A DNA stretch of 6,903 bases from Roseiflexaceae bacterium UBA965 (GTDB lineage Bacteria; Chloroflexota; Chloroflexia; Chloroflexales; Roseiflexaceae), in assembly GCA_002292925.1 (NCBI GenBank), contig DBCF01000189.1, positions 1-6,903 on the forward strand, given 5' to 3'. This document shows positions 1-6,903 of this stretch, piece by piece. Position 1 is the first letter of the stretch. The number at the start of each line of letters is the position of its first letter. The position numbers were made by a program, and so were the translations under genes. The notes beneath the pieces are model-generated. The model saw only the letters and a program-made list of their open reading frames with translations. It did no database searches and was not told where the DNA came from.

Positions 1-1208
1 TTGGGGTTTTCTTCGTAGGGGCGTTGGCTACTATCATCACCCCGCCGTCCCCCAGCCAATGGCGATCCGCTACGAGGGGGATTTGCCGGTGGTGGGGGTG
101 GCGATTGCGGTGCAACCGCGGGCCGCACAGGGCGTTGGTCGCGCACATCACGACTATCGCTACTCGGTGATTTGGGCTGTGGCGCTTCTGGAGCAACGCG
201 TTTTTCGGGTTCGCGGGTGACCTGACGGGGCGGCAACTGGGTCTTTTGGCGGAAGTTGCTAATACCCGTGGCCACCAAGGTGATTTTGACTTGATCAGCA
301 GGGAAGTTGGGGTCGATGACCGAGCCCCAGATAATATTGGCGTCAGGGTCGACAATGGCTTCGATGGTGTTGGCCGCTTCAGAGATTTCGGTGAGTTTGA
401 TGTTTTCATTGCTCGTGATGTTCAACAAAATCCGCTTGGCGCCACGGATTTCGACGTCGAGCAACGGCGAACTCATGGCAGCTTCGATGGCTTGTTGGAT
501 ACGGTTCTCGCCGGCACCCGTACCAATCGACATCAAGGCTTCACCCGAATTGGCCAGAATCGTTTTGACGTCGGCAAAGTCGACATTGACCACACCGGTT
601 TTGGTGATGAGGTCGGCCACGCCTTGGATGCCTTGGCGCAACACGCCGTCGACAATCTGGAAGCCCTGCAAAATCGAGATACCCCGTTTAGCGTAGGCTT
701 CGACCAAGCGATCGTTGGGCACCACCACCAAGGCATCGACGTATTTACGCAATTGTTCGAGGCCACGCTCGGCTTGTTGCAGGCGTTTGTTCCCTTCAAA
801 CTTGAAGGGTTTGGTTACCACGGCAACAGTCAAAATTCCGAGGTCTTGGGCAATACTCGCCACAATCGGGGCAGCTCCCGTGCCGGTACCACCACCCATA
901 CCGGCGGTAATAAAGACCATGTCGGTACCTTTGAGGATTTCGTAGAGTTCGTCGTTGGTTTCTTCGGCAGCTTTTTCGCCGACGGTAGGGTCACCACCCG
1001 CACCCATGCCACGGGTGAGACGTTCACCAATACATATACGGTAATCGGCTTTGGAGTTACGCAATACTTGCGCATCGGTATTAATTGCCACAAATGTGAC
1101 ATCTTGCACGCCATCTTCGATCATGCGATCGATGGCATTTGAGCCACCACCGCCCACCCCAATCACCCGAATGACGGCTTGCACATTACGTGGTTGTTGA
1201 AACGACAT
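1..1208 (-). CDS. ftsZ: Cell division GTPase FtsZ, second tandem copy (3' end outside window)
   Basis: FtsZ is the tubulin-like GTPase that polymerises into the cytoplasmic Z-ring and recruits the divisome. I read 402 codons without a stop from ATG at 1208 to the left edge; the gene continues past base 1. Visible features are the N-terminal nucleotide loop (RVIGVGGGGSNA, residues 14-25), the tubulin signature GGGTGTGAA (105-113), PNDRL (164-168) and the catalytic T7 loop NVDFADV (208-214). Both halves of the GTPase site therefore look intact. The core ends near residue 316. After it comes a linker of at least 85 residues rich in Pro, Arg, Ser and Asp, with a run of five prolines around 370-374. 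No conserved C-terminal peptide is seen before the edge. The start is supported by AAGGAAG at 1221-1215, with 8 bases between AGGA and ATG. It lies 126 bases downstream of the other ftsZ and is probably co-transcribed with it. Identity as FtsZ is certain; whether it divides labour with the first copy is unknown. Confidence 0.96.
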   Translation of the reverse strand, partial: MSFQQPRNVQAVIRVIGVGGGGSNAIDRMIEDGVQDVTFVAINTDAQVLRNSKADYRICIGERLTRGMGAGGDPTVGEKAAEETNDELYEILKGTDMVFITAGMGGGTGTGAAPIVASIAQDLGILTVAVVTKPFKFEGNKRLQQAERGLEQLRKYVDALVVVPNDRLVEAYAKRGISILQGFQIVDGVLRQGIQGVADLITKTGVVNVDFADVKTILANSGEALMSIGTGAGENRIQQAIEAAMSSPLLDVEIRGAKRILLNITSNENIKLTEISEAANTIEAIVDPDANIIWGSVIDPNFPADQVKITLVATGISNFRQKTQLPPRQVTREPEKRVAPEAPQPKSPSSDSRDVRDQRPVRPAVAPQSPPPPPANPPRSGSPLAGGRRGDDSSQRPYEENP

Positions 1209-1241
1209 CGGTGGCTTCCTTTCGTACCAAATTAAATCCAA

Positions 1242-1284
1242 AATGCCAACAAGGAGGATGTATGTATCCACCCTAGCAGGCATT
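1242..1284 (-). other. Possible two-stem hairpin between the tandem ftsZ genes
   Basis: On the minus strand an outer stem pairs AATGCC (1284-1279) with GGCATT (1247-1242). Inside it a second stem pairs GGTGGAT with ATCCTCC around a six-base loop, with one mismatch. The two stems are separated by a small internal loop. There is no clean T-run directly after the structure (only TTTT, then GG), so it does not look like a classical terminator. It could be an mRNA processing or stabilising structure that sets the ratio of the two FtsZ proteins. That role is inference; only the base complementarity is seen. Confidence 0.35.
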
Positions 1285-1334
1285 ATTATGTCATGTTAAT
1301 AAAAACCAATGCCGGCGCATCACCGACCCTGCCG

Positions 1335-2531
<1,197 letters not shown>

Positions 2532-2536
2532 ATGCG

Positions 2537-2541
2537 CCTCC
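2537..2541 (-). promoter_or_regulatory. Shine-Dalgarno site that fixes the ftsZ start
   Basis: GGAGG on the minus strand, five bases before ATG at 2531. The longer reading frame from ATG at 2543 would bury this strong site within its first codons and has no comparable site upstream, so the shorter start is preferred. Confidence 0.75.
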
Positions 2542-2599
2542 ATTGACGACGGTACTACAAACTAAAATTCAATCACCGAAAAGAGTATTCAGAAAATTG

Positions 2600-2640
2600 C
2601 AACGATTTTGTAATCTGATTCCTATTATACTACATCGTTG
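2600..2640. promoter_or_regulatory. 7-base dyad flanking the ftsZ -10 box, candidate operator
   Basis: CAACGAT at 2600-2606 and ATCGTTG at 2634-2640 form a perfect 7-base inverted repeat with a 27-base spacer. The TATAAT box (2624-2629) lies inside it. If transcription starts about 7 bases after the box, one arm lies between -10 and -35 and the other just inside the transcript. That is a usual place for a repressor operator, or the arms may form a stem in DNA only. The repeat is seen; the role is inferred. Confidence 0.35.
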
Positions 2641-2652
2641 TACATAGTGCGT
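2624..2652 (-). promoter_or_regulatory. Probable promoter for the ftsZ pair
   Basis: A perfect -10 hexamer TATAAT lies at 2629-2624 on the minus strand, in AT-rich DNA about 93 bases before the ftsZ ATG. No good -35 is present: at a 17-base spacing the hexamer is ACGCAC (2652-2647), and the closest TTGACA-like word, TTAACG, is at a 20-base spacing. The promoter may be weak, activator-dependent, or use another sigma factor. It lies outside the IS remnant, so it could serve ftsZ even if transcription from ftsA is interrupted. Confidence 0.45.
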
Positions 2653-2672
2653 TAAGAATTAATCGCTACCAT

Positions 2673-2689
2673 TAATACCTACGCCAATC
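2673..2689 (+). repeat. Left terminal inverted repeat of the IS remnant
   Basis: TAATACCTACGCCAATC, an exact reverse complement of 3418-3434. Beyond the 17 perfect bases the match continues imperfectly inward, with about 8 of the next 13 bases agreeing, as in a decayed longer terminal repeat. Confidence 0.8.
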
Positions 2690-3037
2690 GAGAACGTTCA
2701 TTTTCCAGTTCGTGTACTTATATGTATAACCGGTGTTTTGTGATTTGACCCATGACAAAATGTACTGATTTTTGTTTTTTTAATATTGCACTACCTACGC
2801 CCATTAAAAGTGGCATAAAAATAGCTTTTCCCATATATTTTTGGTATCTCACCCCCCCAAATAAGGACAAGCCATGGATTTTTCGCACTCTTTCACTCTT
2901 TTTGTCAAGTCTACTCCGCCACCATGTTCCGGCAATGGAGACACACAAATACAACTATTTCAATTCACCGCACGGGTCAGGGCGAGTGCACAACTGTTAA
3001 ACATTGTCGTTAGAAAAATCACGCAGCACAAGAAAAA
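2690..3037. other. AT-rich left half of the IS remnant, no recognisable gene
   Basis: About 350 bases with homopolymer tracts (T-rich at 2772-2781, seven C at 2852-2858) and short open frames on both strands. None of the frames has a recognisable product or a convincing ribosome binding site. A TIR-like word lies at 2792-2801. I see no transposase N-terminus here, so this may be heavily decayed IS sequence or a second mobile fragment. Confidence 0.5.
2792..2801 (+). repeat. Additional partial copy of the IS terminal repeat
   Basis: TACCTACGCC is a direct repeat of the core of the left terminal repeat (2676-2685), offset by 116 bases, followed by CATT in place of AATC. It may be a second left end from a nested or duplicated element. 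Ten bases could recur by chance, but the match to the end core and the position inside the element argue against it. Confidence 0.5.
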
Positions 3038-3418
3038 ATGGCGACGCACACTATTTTTATGCGTAGTAATTTAGAGTTAGCAGCGGCACAATTGGTAGAT
3101 TATTACCGGTTGTACTTCCAAATCTAGTTCAATTTTCACGATGCGAAGCAGCATTTTGGGTTGGAAGATTTTATGAATGTCACGGCGACGGCAGTCAATA
3201 ATGCGACGAATTTGGCAATATGATTGATTACCGATAGTGCTGGCGGGATTCAAGGTGTGCGCGATCTCAAAACTGCCGTGCATGGGCGTAAATATATCAC
3301 CGCAGTATTAAAATTACCTCCGCCGAAACTGCACAACGAATTAAAATCACCGATTAATCGCTAAATTTTGGCACTTGGGCGTATCAATGCACTGCCACAC
3401 AACCAACGACCTGCCTAG
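3038..3418 (+). pseudogene. C-terminal remnant of a DDE (IS4-like) transposase with three internal stops
   Basis: Read in one frame, this gives a transposase C-terminus: NLELAAAQLVDYYRLYFQI, stop, FNFHDAKQHFGLEDFMNV, then TAVNNATNLAI, stop, followed by a DLKTAVHGRKYITAVLKL-like stretch and a final ILALGRINALP before the terminal TAG (3416-3418). The pattern matches the YREK region of IS4-type transposases, normally of the form YxxRFQIEFxFRDAKQ. The internal stops are TAG (3125-3127), TGA (3221-3223) and TAA (3362-3364). The TAG occupies the exact place of the catalytic Glu (one base from GAG), and the Arg of the motif is Tyr. The N-terminal two thirds, including both catalytic Asp residues, is absent. 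Codons are AT-rich (TTA, AAA, ATT) compared with the neighbouring genes, in keeping with foreign origin. It is certainly non-functional; family assignment is from memory of the motif. Confidence 0.8.
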
Positions 3419-3434
3419 ATTGGCGTAGGTATTA
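3418..3434 (-). repeat. Right terminal inverted repeat of the IS remnant
   Basis: GATTGGCGTAGGTATTA, the reverse complement of the left repeat. Its first base is the last base of the transposase terminal stop, which is typical for a compact IS end. It ends 10 bases past the ftsA stop codon. Confidence 0.8.
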
Positions 3435-3444
3435 TAATTTTTAT

Positions 3445-4677
3445 TTACGGTAAAAACTCACGTAACCATTCTTTGAAGCGTTCATACAATTCTACCCAAC
3501 GGCCTTCGTCATTGGCACGAGTGCCATCATCGGTCGTACCGTGATGGTAGCCCCAGCGAATGAGCCCTAAGGCAGTGGCATACATCGGGGAGTTCAAGGC
3601 ATCTGACAAGCCATAGACATCATGGGCGATACCGATACGCACCGGGGCACTGAAGCGCTCTGCGAACAACATGTCGATATTGGTCATCTGTGCACCGCCG
3701 CCCGTAAGCACAATCCCCGACGCATAGGCCCCATCATAAATACTATGGTTGACCTCATAGATGACAAAATCGACTAATTCATCGGCGCGGGCTTGGATAC
3801 ATTGATTAAACAGCAGTCGGCTGATTTCGATGTAGTCACCAGCACGGCCACCTTCGACTTCGATATATTCGTTGTGGCGCACCGGATCAGCAATCGCATC
3901 ACCAATCACCTGTTTGTTGTGCTCTGCAGAATGTGGGTTGATCTGGAAGGTCATGATAATGTCACTGGTAAATGTATGGCCCCCAATCGGGATGACATGG
4001 GTATGCCAGGTGTTGCCTTGCGCAAAAAAAGCCACGCTGGTGGTGCCACAGCCCATATCAACCAACACCACGCCACTTTCGCGTTCTTCGGCAGTCAACA
4101 CCCCTTCGGCAGCGGCGAGAGGCTGGAGTACCACTTCGTCGATTTCGACCCCTGCTTCTTGGAGCACTTTAATCAAATTTTGGATGGCGACCATTTCGCA
4201 GACCACAATATGCACATCGACTTCGAGGCGGAAGCCATGCATGCCAATCGGGTCACGTACCACATTGCCATCAAGGATGTAGCGATAGGGCATCACGTGC
4301 AAAATTTCAAGGTTGGTGGGTAAGGCATCTGCTTGGGCTGTTTCAATGGCCCGCATGATTTCATCGCGAGTAACCATGCCATCACCAACCCGCGAAATAG
4401 CCGCAACCCCCTTGCGATTGTAGGTGCGGACATGTCTGCCCGAAATCGACACATAGGCCGACACCACCCGATAGCCCGTAAGCTCGGCTTTGTCGATGCT
4501 GGCAATGACGGCACGACTTGCTTCTTCTATGTTGACAACCATGCCACGTTCGATGCCTTTGGATGGAACAATTCCAGAGCCGAGCACATTGATGCGATCA
4601 TCTTTATCGATTTGCCCAATAATGGTGCAAATTTTGGAGGTACCGATATCGATACCGACAATATGTCGTACAGCCAT
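3445..4677 (-). CDS. ftsA: Cell division protein FtsA
   Basis: FtsA is an actin-like ATPase that tethers FtsZ filaments to the inner membrane face and signals to the later divisome. The 410-residue length is normal. It shows phosphate-1 motif GIDIGTSK (8-15), the FtsA-specific 1C domain at roughly 84-165, phosphate-2 motif VDMGCGTTSVAFF (206-218), the GGHTFTSDI segment (232-240) and adenosine motif GIVLTGGGAQM (321-331). A charged spacer leads to an amphipathic helix GRWVELYERFKEWLREFL (392-409), which is the membrane-targeting sequence. ATG at 4677 has AGAGG at 4687-4683, five bases upstream. It starts 26 bases after the ftsQ stop, so the two genes are in one operon. Unusually, ftsZ does not follow directly: an IS remnant begins 10 bases after the ftsA stop. 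Confidence 0.97.
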   Translation of the reverse strand: MAVRHIVGIDIGTSKICTIIGQIDKDDRINVLGSGIVPSKGIERGMVVNIEEASRAVIASIDKAELTGYRVVSAYVSISGRHVRTYNRKGVAAISRVGDGMVTRDEIMRAIETAQADALPTNLEILHVMPYRYILDGNVVRDPIGMHGFRLEVDVHIVVCEMVAIQNLIKVLQEAGVEIDEVVLQPLAAAEGVLTAEERESGVVLVDMGCGTTSVAFFAQGNTWHTHVIPIGGHTFTSDIIMTFQINPHSAEHNKQVIGDAIADPVRHNEYIEVEGGRAGDYIEISRLLFNQCIQARADELVDFVIYEVNHSIYDGAYASGIVLTGGGAQMTNIDMLFAERFSAPVRIGIAHDVYGLSDALNSPMYATALGLIRWGYHHGTTDDGTRANDEGRWVELYERFKEWLREFLP

Positions 4678-4703
4678 AACAACCTCTACATCAAATACAC
4701 GTC

Positions 4704-5600
4704 TTATGGAATCGTCGTGGTCAACACACCGGTAGTCGTAATCTCGCCTGTGGCCGATAGAATCTGGGTCTCGCTGAGCACCGGTGTTTCGGTAATCACT
4801 TCGCTCAACGGAATGTCGGCACGATAATAAGGAGTCAATGGGCGCAAATCAGCAAACGCAAATTCGGCTTTTTGGGCACGGAGTTGTTTGAGGATGGCGA
4901 TTTTTTCATCGAGGCGGTCACCGCGCCCAAACAACACCAATTCGCCCGTACTGGTACGGACATGCATCCCCCGGCGTGGATCCCAACCCAAACGGGCTAT
5001 CACTACCCCAGCATCAGCAGGTAAGCGCAACGCCATGTCACGCGCCAAAGCAATCACCTTGCTATCCACCGTATCGCCGGCTTTGAGTTTTTTGCCACTA
5101 TCGTCATTAATGACAATTGTGTCCGTCAATACCACCGCCGAATCAATCCCAAGCAGCTCACCTTCGCCATTGACGATTAAATACCACTGCCCGCTCTTCC
5201 AGCGAATTTCGCTTTTTTGTTCGGTAATCGTAATTAACACCGCATCGGGTAATTGTACTTGGACCGCCGCACTCGTCACATAGGGGTTGGCCAATAAGCG
5301 GGCGCGAATCGCATCGGGGTCAACAGACCAGATAGGCATACCATTGACGGCGGCGAGTTCGCTGACCCGTTGGCGGCTCATCGTCACAGCCCCAGCCACA
5401 TTGACCGTCTGCACCACATACATGCCTGACCACAGCATTTGGATGGCATAGTAGAGTACTACCAACACCAAACCAAGACTGATAATCCGGCCACTCTGGA
5501 CAAACTCAATCAGCAAAATACGATTACCCGGGCGCACACCACGACGCCGCCGCGGTGGTGACGGATTATCATTGACGGGACGACGACGCACTGAGCTCAC
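4704..5600 (-). CDS. ftsQ: Cell division protein FtsQ (POTRA domain, bitopic membrane protein)
   Basis: FtsQ (DivIB in Gram-positives) links the cytoplasmic ring to the outer-face septal wall enzymes through the FtsQLB complex. The 298-residue protein has a short cytoplasmic tail rich in Arg and Pro (residues 5-25), a single membrane helix at about 38-56, and a POTRA domain at about 60-127, including SVDPDAIRARLLANPYV and a TITEQK end. The FtsQ beta domain follows (to about 255), closing with DLRPLTPYYR. The C-terminal 35 residues are rich in Thr, Ser and Glu and probably disordered. The start is GTG at 5600, two bases after the ddl stop, with AGGAG at 5613-5609 lying inside the end of ddl. 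The tight spacing implies translation coupled to ddl. Confidence 0.93.
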   Translation of the reverse strand: MSSVRRRPVNDNPSPPRRRRGVRPGNRILLIEFVQSGRIISLGLVLVVLYYAIQMLWSGMYVVQTVNVAGAVTMSRQRVSELAAVNGMPIWSVDPDAIRARLLANPYVTSAAVQVQLPDAVLITITEQKSEIRWKSGQWYLIVNGEGELLGIDSAVVLTDTIVINDDSGKKLKAGDTVDSKVIALARDMALRLPADAGVVIARLGWDPRRGMHVRTSTGELVLFGRGDRLDEKIAILKQLRAQKAEFAFADLRPLTPYYRADIPLSEVITETPVLSETQILSATGEITTTGVLTTTIP

Positions 5601-5602
5601 AA

Positions 5603-6730
5603 CTATGACTCCTGCCCACGCACACCACGGGCCAACGCAAGCTCGACCAAGCGATCAACCACAGCCGGGTAATTCACACCACTCGCTTGCCACATTTTGG
5701 CGTACATGCTCATGGGGGTAAATCCAGGCATGGTATTGACCTCACTCAAATAAAACACATCGGCGGCGGCATCATACAAAAAATCAACGCGGGCTAATCC
5801 AGCCCCATCGATGGCTTGGAATGCTCGTAACGCCAATTGGCGCACTGTAAGCGATTGCGCAGGGGTAAGTACCGCCGGGATAACCACTTGTGTGGCGTCG
5901 TTTAAATACTTCGCCTCATAATCATACCATTCATTGGCAGGGATGATTTCACCAGGCACACTTGCATCGGGCGCTTCGTTACCAAGCACGCTCACCTCGA
6001 TTTCACGGGCGGTAACGCCTTGTTCGACCACAATGCGACGGTCATACGTACATGCCAATTGTAAGCCGATGTGTAATTCTGCACGTGATTTGACTTTACT
6101 AATCCCCACGCTACTGCCCATATTGGCTGGCTTTACAAACATCGGGTAGTGCAACTGTGCTTCGAGCTGGTCAATCACCTGATCGGGGTGGTGTTTGTAG
6201 GTATGCGCTTGCACCAATTGCCATGGCACCACGGGCAGCCCGGCGGCGGCAAAGGCCGCCTTCATCATGGCCTTGTCCATGCCCACTGCCGACGCCAACA
6301 CACCACAGCCCACATAGGGAATCCCGGCCAAATCCAACAACCCTTGGATGGTGCCGTCTTCACCCATTGGGCCGTGCAAGACAGGGAATACCACATCCAA
6401 ACCTTGGATTTGTTGGCTTACCGTACTGCCATCACCCCGCAAAATCAAATGGGGCGACGCCGTCGTCTGGGCGGGGACTTGAGGTGGCTGGACATGATCG
6501 CCACCACCGGGCAACAAGGCCACATCGGCCACTGATTCGAGTGTGGCCAGCACGTCGCCACCCGCCACCCATTGGCCGTTTTTGTGGATACCAATCGGCA
6601 CCACATCATAGCGGGCCGGGTCGAGACCATTGAGCACTGCCCGGGCAGAGACCAACGATACTTCGTGCTCACCCGATTGCCCCCCAAAAATCACCCCAAT
6701 CCGAATGCGTTTCATCGTTGCCCCCGTCAT
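5603..6730 (-). CDS. ddl: D-alanine--D-alanine ligase
   Basis: Ddl joins two D-alanines with ATP to make the dipeptide that MurF adds to the peptidoglycan precursor, in the cytoplasm. The 375-residue ATP-grasp protein shows GGQSGEHEVS (16-25, with the substrate-binding Glu21), LHGPMGEDG (118-126), VKPANMGSSVG (199-209), YDYEAKY (269-275) and the metal-binding segment with Asp316, Glu330 and Asn332 (SEVNTMPGFTPMS). The Tyr in AKY matches E. coli DdlB Tyr216, which argues for D-Ala-D-Ala rather than D-Ala-D-Lac specificity. ATG at 6730 overlaps the murB stop as ATGA. A second ATG at 6715, preceded by GGGGG five bases away, gives the more family-typical start MKRIRIGVIFGG (370 residues). I keep 6730 because of the overlap, but cannot separate them. 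Its place beside murB and ftsQ is typical of dcw clusters. Confidence 0.96.
   Translation of the reverse strand: MTGATMKRIRIGVIFGGQSGEHEVSLVSARAVLNGLDPARYDVVPIGIHKNGQWVAGGDVLATLESVADVALLPGGGDHVQPPQVPAQTTASPHLILRGDGSTVSQQIQGLDVVFPVLHGPMGEDGTIQGLLDLAGIPYVGCGVLASAVGMDKAMMKAAFAAAGLPVVPWQLVQAHTYKHHPDQVIDQLEAQLHYPMFVKPANMGSSVGISKVKSRAELHIGLQLACTYDRRIVVEQGVTAREIEVSVLGNEAPDASVPGEIIPANEWYDYEAKYLNDATQVVIPAVLTPAQSLTVRQLALRAFQAIDGAGLARVDFLYDAAADVFYLSEVNTMPGFTPMSMYAKMWQASGVNYPAVVDRLVELALARGVRGQES
5609..5613 (-). promoter_or_regulatory. Shine-Dalgarno site for the ftsQ GTG start, inside ddl
   Basis: AGGAG lies on the minus strand eight bases before GTG at 5600, overlapping the last codons of ddl. It supports the GTG start at 5600 over the internal GTG three codons later. 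Confidence 0.6.
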
Positions 6731-6903
6731 ATCATTGCGCCGAGGAATTGCACCTCGGGCTCGAGTTGTATCCCAAATTGACGTGCCACTACCTTACGTA
6801 CATGCTCGATAATCCGGAGCACATCGGCACTGGTGGCATGGTCGCGATTGACGATGTAATTGGCGTGTTTATCAGCAATCACGGCGCCACCACTGGCAAA
6901 TCC
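6727..6903 (-). CDS. murB: UDP-N-acetylenolpyruvoylglucosamine reductase MurB, C-terminal part
   Basis: The right edge cuts this gene; the last 58 codons and the TGA (6729-6727) are present. MurB is the FAD enzyme that reduces enolpyruvyl-UDP-GlcNAc to UDP-MurNAc with NADPH, an early step of peptidoglycan precursor synthesis. The visible piece is the third MurB domain: GGAVIADKHANYIVNR, then ATSADVLRIIEHVRKVVARQ and the ending LEPEVQFLG. The KHAN-(F/Y)-IVN and PEV motifs are family signatures, and the Glu of PEV matches the catalytic acid in family members. Its stop overlaps the ddl ATG as ATGA, so the two are likely co-translated. It has no start or promoter in this window. Confidence 0.93.
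   Translation of the reverse strand, partial: GFASGGAVIADKHANYIVNRDHATSADVLRIIEHVRKVVARQFGIQLEPEVQFLGAMI

Larger units (their letters stand above)
2673..3434 (+). mobile_element. Decayed, internally deleted insertion sequence between ftsA and ftsZ
   Basis: The 762-base segment is bounded by perfect 17-base inverted repeats (2673-2689 and 3418-3434). It contains the C-terminal part of a plus-strand DDE transposase whose final stop touches the right repeat, as expected for an intact right IS end. The left part has no recognisable transposase coding, so the element has lost its N-terminal half; IS elements with this kind of transposase are normally well over 1 kb. The segment is more AT-rich than the flanking genes and lies opposite to the dcw operon. 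No convincing target-site duplication is visible, which suggests an old insertion. It accounts for most of the unusual ftsA-ftsZ gap. I cannot assign the IS family with certainty; an IS4-like group is likely. Confidence 0.75.

Noticed and set aside
246..1142. Long open frame of 298 codons on the plus strand opposite the second ftsZ
   Set aside because: It is antisense to a clear FtsZ coding frame, has low-complexity composition rich in Gly, Asp, His and Phe, no ribosome binding site and no recognisable motif. A similar shadow lies opposite the first ftsZ and ftsA, as expected from the codon bias.
3044..3064. ACGCA/TGCGT hairpin followed on the minus strand by a T-run, as an ftsA terminator
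   Set aside because: The stem is only five pairs with an 11-base loop, the T-run begins several bases away, and it lies inside decayed IS sequence about 400 bases after ftsA.
2718..3074. Short open frames on both strands in the left half of the IS remnant
   Set aside because: No recognisable domains, no good ribosome binding sites, homopolymer tracts and AT-rich composition; they look like chance frames in non-coding DNA.
3038..3418. Stop-codon readthrough or recoding in the transposase frame
   Set aside because: Three different stop codons, loss of the motif Arg and absence of the N-terminal half fit simple decay better than recoding.
2660..3445. Target-site duplication around the IS remnant
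   Set aside because: Flanks are AT-rich (ATTAAT on the left, ATTATA on the right) and only partly agree; several boundary choices were tried and none gives a clean direct repeat.

Overview
This window is part of a bacterial division and cell wall (dcw) cluster, with every intact gene on the minus strand. In transcription order (right to left) it holds the 3' end of murB, ddl, ftsQ, ftsA, a gap of about 900 bases carrying a dead insertion sequence, and two tandem ftsZ genes, the second of which runs off the left edge. MurB and Ddl make peptidoglycan precursors. FtsQ, FtsA and FtsZ build the divisome that uses them. The order murB-ddl-ftsQ-ftsA-ftsZ, moderate GC and a second ftsZ suggest a Chloroflexota bacterium, possibly of the Herpetosiphon/Chloroflexia type. 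That assignment is an inference from layout and general protein character, not a database match.

Right part (3445-6903): murB, ddl, ftsQ and ftsA are packed as one operon. murB and ddl overlap by ATGA, ddl and ftsQ are 2 bases apart, and ftsQ and ftsA are 26 bases apart. All four show intact family motifs, and FtsA ends in an amphipathic membrane-targeting helix.

Middle (2544-3444): this AT-rich gap separates ftsA from ftsZ, which are adjacent in most bacteria. Most of it (2673-3434) is bounded by a 17-base perfect inverted repeat. It contains, on the plus strand, the C-terminal end of a DDE transposase broken by three in-frame stops, one of them exactly at the expected catalytic glutamate. 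Without this element the ftsA-ftsZ spacer would be about 140 bases. Between the element and ftsZ lies a perfect TATAAT box flanked by a 7-base dyad, the best candidate for an ftsZ promoter and operator.

Left part (1-2543): two full-type ftsZ paralogs lie head to tail, 126 bases apart. Their GTPase cores are about 63 percent identical by hand alignment, with unrelated C-terminal linkers. The first-transcribed copy ends in a normal FtsZ C-terminal peptide (DIPVFLRR). The second has a long Pro/Arg/Ser-rich linker and its end is outside the window. The spacer between them can fold into a two-stem hairpin. The double ftsZ arrangement is the most interesting biology here.
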